64,000 bases of DNA from NCBI RefSeq assembly GCF_002224365.1, contig NZ_CP022437.1, positions 682,001 through 746,000 of the forward strand. Reading direction: 5' to 3'. Made by a program: the position numbers and the translations under genes. The stretch is from Virgibacillus necropolis (GTDB lineage: Bacteria; Bacillota; Bacilli; Bacillales; Amphibacillaceae). The notes under the pieces were generated by a model. The model made no database searches. It saw only the letters and a list, made by a program, of their open reading frames with translations, and had not been told where the DNA came from. Positions 45,484-51,804 of the stretch are shown piece by piece. Positions within the stretch are counted from its first letter, which is position 1; each line of letters opens with the position of its first letter.

Positions 45484-45924
45484 ATGAAAAAGATTTTTGG
45501 TATTGTTATAGCTATTGTAATGCTACTAATGGTAATACCTTCAAATGCGTCTGCATGTTCTTCTTATATTGATTGTGATGGAAATGATGGACCCGAAAGA
45601 ATTGTACTTGGTTCGTACACTTTAACGGAGCAACAAACAAGTCAACTTGCAACTAATATGAAAATACTGTCTGGAGCAAGTGCGACAATAACAAATGCTG
45701 CAGCCTCATATGCAGGTGAGACAATATTACGTAGGTATGGCTATAGTTTTGGTCCTTACGGTACAATTGCAGCACTAGCAGCATCTTTGTCAGGAATTGC
45801 TGTGGCAGATAGCGCAGTTATATTTGCTGGAGAGAACGGTTATAGAATTAGAGTAACTATGACAGATTACAAAAATTACCATACCTCTTATTCGACTCAA
45901 GTAGATTATACAATTGTTTTTTAA
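45484..45924 (+). CDS. Small secreted protein of unknown function
   Basis: I do not recognise this 146-residue protein. A signal peptide (1-25, cleavage after SNASA) is followed by a short Cys pair (CSSYIDC). An Ala/Gly/Ser-rich central segment (about 60-115, including GASATITNAAASYAGETI and AALAASLSGIAVADSAV) looks helical and weakly hydrophobic. A Tyr/Thr-rich tail that ends IVF looks like beta strands. There is a strong ribosome site (GAGAGGGGGGAAGAG), its own promoter and its own terminator. It neighbours a broken secreted-peptide gene and a repL gene, so it may be plasmid cargo such as a bacteriocin-like protein. That is only a guess. Confidence 0.7.
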   Translation: MKKIFGIVIAIVMLLMVIPSNASACSSYIDCDGNDGPERIVLGSYTLTEQQTSQLATNMKILSGASATITNAAASYAGETILRRYGYSFGPYGTIAALAASLSGIAVADSAVIFAGENGYRIRVTMTDYKNYHTSYSTQVDYTIVF

Positions 45925-45940
45925 AACACTGATTCAGAAT

Positions 45941-45984
45941 CAAAAGTTCTCTAATTCAATATAGATTAGGGAACTTTTTTTGTA
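45941..45984 (+). terminator. Terminator after the secreted protein gene
   Basis: The stem AGTTCTCTAAT/ATTAGGGAACT (one G-T pair) spans about 45945-45975 and is followed by seven T residues. Confidence 0.88.
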
Positions 45985-46023
45985 GTTATTAATCTTTGCT
46001 TATAATTCAACAAATAATAATGC

Positions 46024-46200
46024 TTAATTGTTTTTGGTCATTCTATAAATGCTTCTAATTATTGGTATACTCATTATTAAGGGAAAAAGAATATTAAACC
46101 ATATAGGTGGCTCAAAAAGTATAACATTATAAATAATTATAAGAGCTGCAATCCAAAGAATAATGTTAGCTATTAAATTGTGTTTTTCAGATTTAAGCAT
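46024..46200 (-). CDS. Small two-helix membrane protein
   Basis: This 58-residue protein has two hydrophobic helices (about 11-29 and 33-48) and a basic end (RSIYRMTKNN). The start is ATG 46200 with AAGGAAG 8 bases upstream; the GTG at 46209 lies too close to that site. It follows repL and the small CPYC frame on the same strand and is probably co-transcribed with them. Function unknown; small membrane immunity proteins have this shape, but nothing more supports that. Confidence 0.55.
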   Translation of the reverse strand: MLKSEKHNLIANIILWIAALIIIYNVILFEPPIWFNILFPLIMSIPIIRSIYRMTKNN

Positions 46201-46268
46201 TGAAATCACTTCCTTTGTTTATTTTGTTCTTTAAAGTTTGTAGAAGCTTATTATCAACACGTTTAGGT

Positions 46269-46328
46269 TTATATCCTATCCTGAGGTTTTTTTTGCTCTT
46301 GTTCAGTTTGGCAGTATGGGCAGTTCAT
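46269..46328 (-). CDS. Tiny CPYC zinc-ribbon-like ORF, possibly frameshifted
   Basis: The start overlaps the repL stop by four bases (ATGA), and the reading begins MNCPYCQTEQEQKK. It then meets a run of eight A and stops after 19 residues. If the run had seven A, the frame would stay open for about 31 more codons, to a TAA that overlaps the start of the next gene at 46200. The neat overlaps at both ends suggest that a protein of about 46 residues was once, or still is, made. Indel, sequencing error and frameshifting cannot be separated here. Confidence 0.35.
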   Translation of the reverse strand: MNCPYCQTEQEQKKPQDRI

Positions 46329-46783
46329 GATTCATCATTCGTTTTATCATTGTAATAATTAAGTATAAGGCTTTTTTTATGTTCATTACCTTTCATCATT
46401 ACATCTGGAGATACTTGATAAACACTTCTTTTTACTTGTTTTATAAATTCATTTTCTTGTAACTTTTTCATGATTCTGGAGACTGTATCAAGTGACACAT
46501 TACAGCCTTTTGCTATATCTCTTTGACTACCTATAAATATATTATTAGCTTGCTCTGTGTTTTCTAATATGTAAATGAATACATCTACTTGTTTGCTATC
46601 TAATACTCCTGAAATTTGTAGGAAATCCATTAAATATATCTTCCGAAAATGTTTTTGTCCGTATGCTCTTTTAGTAATTTGTTCCGCTTTAATTTTCTCT
46701 CCTGTTTCTTCATTAATATATGTTTTTGATTTCTTACCTAGTAATGTTTGTGTTTCTGAATGATATTCCATATTCCTATCCAT
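46325..46783 (-). CDS. repL: RepL-family plasmid replication initiator
   Basis: RepL proteins (PF05732) start replication of small Firmicute plasmids such as those carrying ermC. The 152 residues show the family's features: GEKIKAEQITKRAYGQKHFRKIYLMDFL, then a winged-helix region IFIGSQRDIAKGCNVSLDTVSRIMKKLQENEFIK, and YQVSPDVMMKGN. The start is ATG 46783 with AAGGAG 11 bases upstream. It has a strong promoter of its own. Finding it between chromosomal metabolic genes points to an integrated plasmid or its remnant. No integrase, relaxase or second plasmid gene is recognisable. Confidence 0.85.
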   Translation of the reverse strand: MDRNMEYHSETQTLLGKKSKTYINEETGEKIKAEQITKRAYGQKHFRKIYLMDFLQISGVLDSKQVDVFIYILENTEQANNIFIGSQRDIAKGCNVSLDTVSRIMKKLQENEFIKQVKRSVYQVSPDVMMKGNEHKKSLILNYYNDKTNDES

Positions 46784-46814
46784 ATAATTTTCATCTCCTT
46801 GATCTTTTATATTC

Positions 46815-46843
46815 AATATACTTGTAACACTTTTTTATGTCAA
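46815..46843 (-). promoter_or_regulatory. Strong sigma-A promoter of repL
   Basis: On the minus strand TTGACA (46843-46838), a 17-base spacer and TATATT (46820-46815), about 30 bases before the repL start. Confidence 0.75.
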
Positions 46844-46869
46844 TATGTTCTGAAAAAATCATTACAATA

Positions 46870-46889
46870 GTACCGAAATTTCGGTATAT
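46870..46889. promoter_or_regulatory. Palindrome upstream of repL
   Basis: A 16-base perfect palindrome (TACCGAAATTTCGGTA) lies 25 bases upstream of the repL -35. It could be an operator or an origin-associated site; no partner is identified. Confidence 0.4.
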
Positions 46890-47055
46890 GTAAAATTTCT
46901 AAAACTCATTGCTTTTGACTTTTCCATGCATCAGCATGGATCAGCGATAGCTGACTAGCCCTCCGTAGGAGCACACGATTTAATGACTTATGTAAATAAG
47001 TCCAGTGTCTTAGACTTAGAGAATAATAGAATCTCTACAAAGTTAACATAGGGGC

Positions 47056-47490
47056 ATGACGAGAGTGTCATATTCGATAATTCACGTATCTGGTGAAGCA
47101 TTGATACAAACATATCATTTCGATCGAAAAGAACACCAACTATATATTGATAAAATTATCAAACGGTTCATGAATCCACATATTTCAGATGAGGTTACAA
47201 GAGTAGGCCGTGGTCCAATCCGTAAGCTCGGATCACGTGATCGTTTAATCCGTCCAGCTAGCCTTTATATAGAAACAACAGATAAACAACCAACCTACCT
47301 TGCAAAAACAATCGCTGCCGTTTTGGAATACAAACACGAAGAAGACGAGGAAGCAGTTAAGCTACAAGAAATGATTGCTGAACACGGATACGAAAAAACA
47401 TTACAAACTGTGTCCGGATTAGATGCTGGTCATCTATTAACCGCTGTTATCTTAAACGAGTTAGAAGAAATTAAAGGATTAAAAGGCTGA
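47056..47490 (+). pseudogene. mtlD: mtlD, mannitol-1-phosphate 5-dehydrogenase, truncated at the 5' end
   Basis: The open frame codes for the C-terminal third of MtlD. SGEALIQTYHFDRKEHQLYIDKII, SDEVTRVGRGPIRKLGSRDRLIRPA and the tail are typical. The whole NAD-binding N-terminal half (about 240 residues) is missing. The first ten codons, before about 47085, do not look like MtlD, so the break lies there. It cannot be an active dehydrogenase. The break lies at the edge of the repL-bearing stretch, suggesting that the island's arrival or a later deletion removed the rest of a mannitol operon. Confidence 0.8.
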
Positions 47491-47513
47491 AACCTTTAGT
47501 TTTAAAATTATTC

Positions 47514-47542
47514 TTGCAATAACAAAGTTAATTCCGTATAAT
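47514..47542 (+). promoter_or_regulatory. Sigma-A promoter of the T-box transcript
   Basis: TTGCAA (47514-47519), a 17-base spacer and a consensus TATAAT (47537-47542) directly before the T-box leader. Confidence 0.75.
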
Positions 47543-47560
47543 AACGTTAACATTTAAAAG

Positions 47561-47860
47561 ACTTAGATGAGGAAAAGTAGGATTTACCGTTTTTTAAAAG
47601 AGAGCTTCAGGAGCTGAAACGAAGCAAAAATGTGGATCTGAATAATGGCCTCGGAGTTTCGTGCTGAACATATCGATGATAGTAGTAGGTTCCGACGGGA
47701 TTTGGTACTCGTTATCAATACCACAGTATAAAGAGAGTTTTATGAGAAACTCACGTACTTGATGAGGCTGTATGTGTGAGCATACAGTAAAGTAAGGTGG
47801 TACCACGTTAATTTAAACCACGTCCTTACCGTTTATTCGGCGAGGGCGTGGTTTTTTAAT
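47561..47860 (+). promoter_or_regulatory. T-box leader, probably methionine-specific
   Basis: The leader has the usual T-box parts in order. They are the stem I start (GATGAGGAAAAGTAG), the distal loop (AGAGAGCTTCAGGAGCTGAA), a specifier region (CTGAATAATGGCCTCGGAG), the AGTAGG...ACGG linker, and the T-box AAGGTGGTACCACG (47794-47807). A terminator follows (47815-47826 pairing with 47843-47854, then T residues). By position relative to the conserved CTGAA and GGAG, and because a purine follows it, the specifier is read as ATG (47645-47647), methionine. TGG for tryptophan overlaps it and cannot be fully excluded. It would switch on the downstream SAM-cleaving enzyme gene when uncharged tRNA accumulates. 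Confidence 0.88.
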
Positions 47861-47897
47861 TTTTTCAAAAACAACACATAGATGGAGGAATTCAAAC

Positions 47898-48749
47898 ATG
47901 GGAAAAAATTTAGTTATACAAACAGACTTCGGCCTTAGTGATGGTGCGGTAAGTGCAATGTATGGGGTAGCGATTTCTGTGAACCCTACTATTCGAATTT
48001 TTGATCTAACACATGATATTCCACAATACAATATTTGGGAGGCTTCTTATCGACTGTATCAAACGATTACCTATTGGCCAGAAGATACGGTATTTGTTTC
48101 AGTTGTTGATCCGGGGGTGGGAACTGATCGCCTAAGTATTGTGGTAAAAACAGTAGATAACCAATATATTGTAACACCAGACAATGGTACGTTAACACAT
48201 ATTAAAAAACATATCGGAATCAGTGAAGCGCGTATAATTGATGAGAGCCGCAATCGCTTACCAAGGTCAGGGGAGTCTTACACATTTCATGGCCGAGATG
48301 TTTACGCGTATACAGCTGCGCGTTTGGCGTCAAATGTTATTTCTTTTGAGGAGGTTGGGCCAAGTATTGATGTAGGTGAGATTGTAGAATTGTCCAAAAC
48401 AATAGCAAGTATTGAGAAAGGAGTAATTATAGGAAATATTGATATTCTTGATATTCGATTTGGTAATCTATGGACGAATATTGGCCGTGAATTGTTTGAA
48501 GAAAGTGGTATTAAATATGGCGAATCTCTTGAAGTTACAATATCGAATAGTACGAATCAACTATACAAAAATAGTATGACATTTGGACGTTCGTTTGCGG
48601 ATAGTCATTTGGGAGAACCGTTGCTTTTCGTGAATTCATTAGATAAATTAGGAGTAGCAATTAACCAAGGTTCGTTCGCAAAAGCTTACGATATTGGGAC
48701 GGGAGCAAACTGGAAAGTTTCTATTCGAAGGGTTCCGAAAAGGGGCTAA
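47898..48749 (+). CDS. S-adenosyl-L-methionine hydroxide adenosyltransferase (DUF62/SAM hydrolase)
   Basis: This enzyme cleaves S-adenosylmethionine with water/hydroxide to adenosine and methionine. The 283 residues belong to the fluorinase/chlorinase superfamily but have the hydrolase set D71, R78 (VVDPGVGTDR) and H131 (TFHGRD), with the same spacing as described for the family. TPDNGTLT (near residue 96) is also typical. The start ATG follows GGAGGA. It is the only gene after the T-box terminator. A methionine T-box in front of an enzyme that yields methionine from SAM makes sense as recycling during methionine shortage. Confidence 0.9.
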   Translation: MGKNLVIQTDFGLSDGAVSAMYGVAISVNPTIRIFDLTHDIPQYNIWEASYRLYQTITYWPEDTVFVSVVDPGVGTDRLSIVVKTVDNQYIVTPDNGTLTHIKKHIGISEARIIDESRNRLPRSGESYTFHGRDVYAYTAARLASNVISFEEVGPSIDVGEIVELSKTIASIEKGVIIGNIDILDIRFGNLWTNIGRELFEESGIKYGESLEVTISNSTNQLYKNSMTFGRSFADSHLGEPLLFVNSLDKLGVAINQGSFAKAYDIGTGANWKVSIRRVPKRG

Positions 48750-48899
48750 ACAAGGGATTAAGTAGTTTAAACATGAGTTCACCAAATGCGAACATTCATT
48801 CTCGTTTTGCTATTATTCTACATAGAATTATGGTAAAATAAGATTAGCAGCTACATAGGTATTGTGGGCGGTTGGCCATCTTCCTAATTTCTTAAGTCC

Positions 48900-49153
48900 C
48901 TTAAGAGGGGAGGTGTTAGGATGACGACATTTGAAGCATTAAGTTTAGTAGCACAATTTGGTTTAGTCCAAATAGCTACTATTACTTTAATTGTAACTTT
49001 TGTCGTTTACCTAAACCAAAAGAAGTAACCGCCCCCAACCAGGTCGCGTTTACTTCTTTAGGTGATTTACAGCTAGATCGTTGGCCAACTGCTCTTAATG
49101 CAGTTAGTGGTTGCTGGTGGCCGAGTAGTTATCGCTACTCGGTACCTTATTAT
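48900..49153 (-). ncRNA. Predicted antisense antitoxin RNA (RatA/SR-type)
   Basis: A near-consensus minus-strand promoter (TTGACA, 17 bases, TATACT) would start transcription near 49153, running back across the 3' part of the toxin mRNA. This is the usual layout of txpA/ratA-type pairs. The 3' end is not visible as a clear terminator, so the given end is approximate. Confidence 0.6.
48921..49028 (+). CDS. Type I toxin, holin-like (TxpA/BsrG family)
   Basis: This 35-residue peptide (MTTFEALSLVAQFGLVQIAT...) has one membrane helix and a basic tail LNQKK, matching the Hol_Tox peptides of Bacillus, whose overproduction damages the membrane. The ribosome site is GGGGAGG. The bases GGGCGGTT (48866-48873) in the leader pair exactly with AACCGCCC (49027-49034) after the stop, a long-range contact that in such mRNAs hinders translation. 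A stem (49121-49128 and 49135-49142) follows. An opposing promoter at 49160-49188 should make the antisense antitoxin RNA. An extended -10 (TGGTAAAAT, 48831-48839) is the likely toxin promoter. Confidence 0.82.
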   Translation: MTTFEALSLVAQFGLVQIATITLIVTFVVYLNQKK

Positions 49154-49159
49154 AAGTAT

Positions 49160-49188
49160 AGTATAGTTTCAAATAATTATACTGTCAA
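49160..49188 (-). promoter_or_regulatory. Promoter of the antisense antitoxin RNA
   Basis: On the minus strand TTGACA (49188-49183), a spacer of exactly 17 and TATACT (49165-49160). Confidence 0.7.
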
Positions 49189-49384
49189 TGTGCTTGTTTT
49201 TATCAAGCCGACTGTCCTTGACAGGATTACCATGCGGTTGAGAGCCATACTGTTTTCAGCAGAAAACCTTCTATTATATATTACATCGTCACCAAATAAA
49301 AACTGGTGGCGCTTTTTTATTTTTAAGTATGTGCCACCTTTTCCACCTTCCATTCGATTGTAATGGTGAAAGGAGGTGAGACAC

Positions 49385-49609
49385 ATGGCTACAGCAAATA
49401 TGGTGAACTCAACGCTTCGTTTAATTTTCAGCGAAGGAGTTGACGCTATCTCAGGGAAGGAAGTATTTAAAACAAAGAGCTTCAGTAACGTCAAAACGGC
49501 AGCAACAGCGGATCAGTTATACGCAATCTCAATTTTACTTGAACCATTGCAACAGCGTTTACTTTTTAAAATTGAACGTAACGACAGCTCCGAGTTACGT
49601 CAGGCGTAA
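49385..49609 (+). CDS. DUF1659 domain protein
   Basis: This 74-residue protein has the DUF1659 pattern: a hydrophobic start, STLRLIFSEGVDAISGKEVFKTKSFSNVKTAATADQLYAI, and a short tail. The family is widespread in Bacillaceae and its function is unknown. The start is ATG 49385, 6 bases after a perfect AAAGGAGGTGA; the GTG at 49376 is part of that site. It is the first of the DUF1659-DUF2922-YvrJ set that commonly travels together. Confidence 0.85.
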   Translation: MATANMVNSTLRLIFSEGVDAISGKEVFKTKSFSNVKTAATADQLYAISILLEPLQQRLLFKIERNDSSELRQA

Positions 49610-49643
49610 CAACATCCAAATTTGGTAGAAAGGAGGGATTCCG

Positions 49644-49862
49644 ATGGCGAAAAAATTAGAATTGAAGTTTGAGAATCAAGACGGCAAAGTGGTAACCTAC
49701 ACACTTGATAATCCAGTTGAACCAGTAGATGCTGTCGCAGTACAAGCTGCAATGGATGGAATCATCACCCAAAACGCATTCACTTCATCTGGCGGCGATC
49801 TTGTAGCTAAAAAGAGTGCTCGTATTGTTGAGCGTAATGTACTAGATATTGAATTAGTTTAA
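49644..49862 (+). CDS. DUF2922 domain protein
   Basis: This 72-residue protein has LELKFENQDGKVVTYTLDNPVEPVDAVAVQAAMDGIITQNAF and ends VERNVLDIEL, typical of DUF2922, also of unknown function. AAAGGAGGGAT precedes the ATG. It is 34 bases after the DUF1659 gene, so the two are co-transcribed. A terminator-like hairpin and a 21-nt repeat array separate it from yvrJ. Confidence 0.85.
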   Translation: MAKKLELKFENQDGKVVTYTLDNPVEPVDAVAVQAAMDGIITQNAFTSSGGDLVAKKSARIVERNVLDIELV

Positions 49863-49865
49863 TGA

Positions 49866-49907
49866 AAAAGACCAGCGACATGAATAGTATTCTGGCGCTG
49901 GTCTTAA
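49866..49907 (+). terminator. Hairpin after the DUF2922 gene
   Basis: A 10-bp stem (49868-49877 and 49896-49905) without a strong T tract; it probably attenuates transcription into yvrJ. Confidence 0.55.
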
Positions 49908-49926
49908 CTATATAGGTAGGGGGAGG

Positions 49927-50070
49927 CTGTGTCCCAAGTTTGGTTAGTGTCTCCCGAGTTCGAGGTGCTGTGTCCCGAGTTTGGTAAGATGTCGCCTGTG
50001 TTTGAGGAGTTGTGTCCCGAGTTTGTGCAGTTCTGTCCCGAGTTCACTCGATTCCCGCCTGAGTTGACCT
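49927..50070. repeat. 21-nt phased CCCGAGTT array (7 units)
   Basis: Cores CCCGAGTT or close variants start at 49933, 49953, 49974, 49995, 50016, 50037 and 50058, that is, a spacing of 20 once and then 21 five times. The 12-13 bases between cores vary, except for a common GTG/GTC before the core. It lies between the DUF2922 and yvrJ genes. Confidence 0.8.
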
Positions 50071-50111
50071 TACCAACCTGATTTTCATTAACTTAGAGAG
50101 GAGAAAAGCAA

Positions 50112-50249
50112 ATGGAAACCTGGATGTCATTCGTAACCGAAGTTGGCTTTCCGATTGTGGTAACTTTTTACTTGCTTCATCGCATTGAAGGAAAGCTCAA
50201 TGACTTAATCGAATCAATCCACACATTGCCTGATAAGATGGGTGGTTAA
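50112..50249 (+). CDS. YvrJ family small protein
   Basis: This 45-residue protein (METWMSFVTEVGFPIVVTFYLLHRIEGKLNDLIESI...) has one membrane helix and an amphipathic tail, as in the YvrJ family (PF12841). Its start follows AGAGAGGAGA. It belongs with the DUF1659 and DUF2922 genes, but here a repeat array has come between them. Function unknown. Confidence 0.85.
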   Translation: METWMSFVTEVGFPIVVTFYLLHRIEGKLNDLIESIHTLPDKMGG

Positions 50250-50255
50250 CAAGAG

Positions 50256-50286
50256 AGAACTTCGGCTGCGGCTGGAGTTTTTTTAT
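50256..50286 (+). terminator. Terminator after yvrJ
   Basis: A 9-bp stem with two G-T pairs (50258-50266 and 50271-50279) is followed by seven T residues. Confidence 0.75.
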
Positions 50287-50304
50287 GGTGAAAAAATAAT
50301 TGAA

Positions 50305-50415
50305 TAAAGTTGATCGGGCAAGCCGAAAAGTCGATCCGCAGCACTCTGAAGTTGATCGTCTAGAGTAGAAAGTCAATCCGTAGCGCTCTGAAGTCGATCG
50401 TCATGCTTCTGAGTT
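50305..50415. repeat. 21-nt phased GTYRATCS array (5 units)
   Basis: Units start at 50309, 50330, 50351, 50372 and 50393, every spacing exactly 21: GTTGATCG, GTCGATCC, GTTGATCG, GTCAATCC, GTCGATCG. A decayed unit (AGTTTGGAC) follows. The spacers share a trailing GAA/TGA. No gene overlaps. Confidence 0.85.
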
Positions 50416-50507
50416 TGGACAACTCCCCCTCAAGCAAGAACCTGAAAATATGGTGAAAATATCCACCCGCGCCCTGGTTTTCTCATTATTAAAAATTTGC
50501 ATAATTA

Positions 50508-50536
50508 TGTACAGTTCCAAAAACATTTTGTATAAT
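50508..50536 (+). promoter_or_regulatory. Probable promoter of the M20-abg operon
   Basis: TGTACA (50508-50513), a 17-base spacer and TATAAT (50531-50536), 68 bases before the first start. Confidence 0.55.
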
Positions 50537-50603
50537 CTTACTAACGGTCTACTAAAGGAAGTTCTCCGTAAATCAAATTCACATCATTAATGGAGGAAAG
50601 TAT

Positions 50604-51800
50604 ATGAATGATAAAATCCAGCAACATCTTTCACAAATTGAAAAAGAAATAATACATATTAGACGGCATTTACATCAACATCCGGAGATAAGTAATCACG
50701 AGGTAGAAACGTCAAAATTAATTCAACATAAATTAGCTGGGTTTGGCATCCCTTTTGAAACTGGATTTGCAAAGACTGGTGTACTTGGTATTATCCAAGG
50801 TGATAAACCAGGAAAAACGGTAGCGCTTCGTGCAGATATGGATGCATTACCAATTCAGGAGTTAAATGACCATGCGTATACTTCCATACATGATAATGCT
50901 ATGCATGCATGTGGTCATGATGCACATACAGCCATGTTGCTTGGGGCTGGGTATATCTTGAGTAAAATGAAAGAATACATCCATGGTACTGTTTTACTTG
51001 TTTTCCAACCAGCCGAGGAGAATTCGCCAATTGGGGGAGCTAAGGTCATGTTGGATGATGGTGTTTTTGACACATATAAACCAGATGTAATTTATGGACA
51101 ACATGTCTGGCCAAATCTTCCAGTAGGGACCATGGGAATTCGCGATACCAAAATGATGGGTGCTACCGATCGCTTTAAATTGGTGATCAGAGGTAAAGGC
51201 GGTCATGCTAGTATGCCACATCAAACAAGTGATTCTGTTGTAACTGCTGGGCATATGATAACGAGTTTGCAAACGGTGGTTAGCCGTAATGTCGATCCAC
51301 TGGAAGCGTCAGTTCTAACCATCGCAAAAATAGAAGGTGGAAGTACGCACAACGTAATTACAGATTGCGTAATTCTAGAAGGGTCTATCAGATCTTACTC
51401 ATCAGACGTGAAAAAAACGCTTAAGGAACGCTTTCATACAATTGTAGATCACACAGCCTCCATGTTTGAAGCTGATGTGGAGATTGATTATTTGGATGGT
51501 TATCCTGCAACGATCAATACACCTGAATGGGCAGCATTGGCACGAACTTCAGCACAAAAAGTCTTGGGGGAAGATGCAACACCAGAAGTTGAACCATCAC
51601 TTGCCGGAGAAGACTTTAGTCGATTTTTACAAAAATATCCAGGAGCTTTTATCTGGCTTGGAACCCAAATTGAAAATAAAGAAGAACAGAAGGCCCTTCA
51701 CAATCCTCGGTTTCAACTAAATGAAGATGCGTTACCAAATGGAAGTGCATTCTTCGTTCAATTAGCGCTAGATACGTTAGAAAAGTTAGGAGAGGAATGA
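50604..51800 (+). CDS. M20 family amidohydrolase (N-acyl amino acid/peptide deacylase)
   Basis: This dinuclear zinc hydrolase of 398 residues has metal-site motifs MHACGHDAHT (near residue 95), FQPAEEN (near residue 133) and GEDFSRF near the end, plus a dimerisation lid (about 185-295). The family removes acyl groups from amino acids. It precedes an AbgA-like enzyme by four bases and an AbgT-type transporter, so it may act on p-aminobenzoyl-glutamate or another acyl-amino acid. It is more like hippurate hydrolases (YxeP/YtnL type) than like true AbgB. The start follows GGAGGAAAG. Confidence 0.88.
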   Translation: MNDKIQQHLSQIEKEIIHIRRHLHQHPEISNHEVETSKLIQHKLAGFGIPFETGFAKTGVLGIIQGDKPGKTVALRADMDALPIQELNDHAYTSIHDNAMHACGHDAHTAMLLGAGYILSKMKEYIHGTVLLVFQPAEENSPIGGAKVMLDDGVFDTYKPDVIYGQHVWPNLPVGTMGIRDTKMMGATDRFKLVIRGKGGHASMPHQTSDSVVTAGHMITSLQTVVSRNVDPLEASVLTIAKIEGGSTHNVITDCVILEGSIRSYSSDVKKTLKERFHTIVDHTASMFEADVEIDYLDGYPATINTPEWAALARTSAQKVLGEDATPEVEPSLAGEDFSRFLQKYPGAFIWLGTQIENKEEQKALHNPRFQLNEDALPNGSAFFVQLALDTLEKLGEE

Positions 51801-51804
51801 TTTA

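Noticed and set aside
47645-47648. Tryptophan (TGG) specifier for the T-box
   Set aside because: Possible by overlap, but a purine normally follows the specifier (C follows TGG, G follows ATG), and the downstream gene concerns SAM and methionine.
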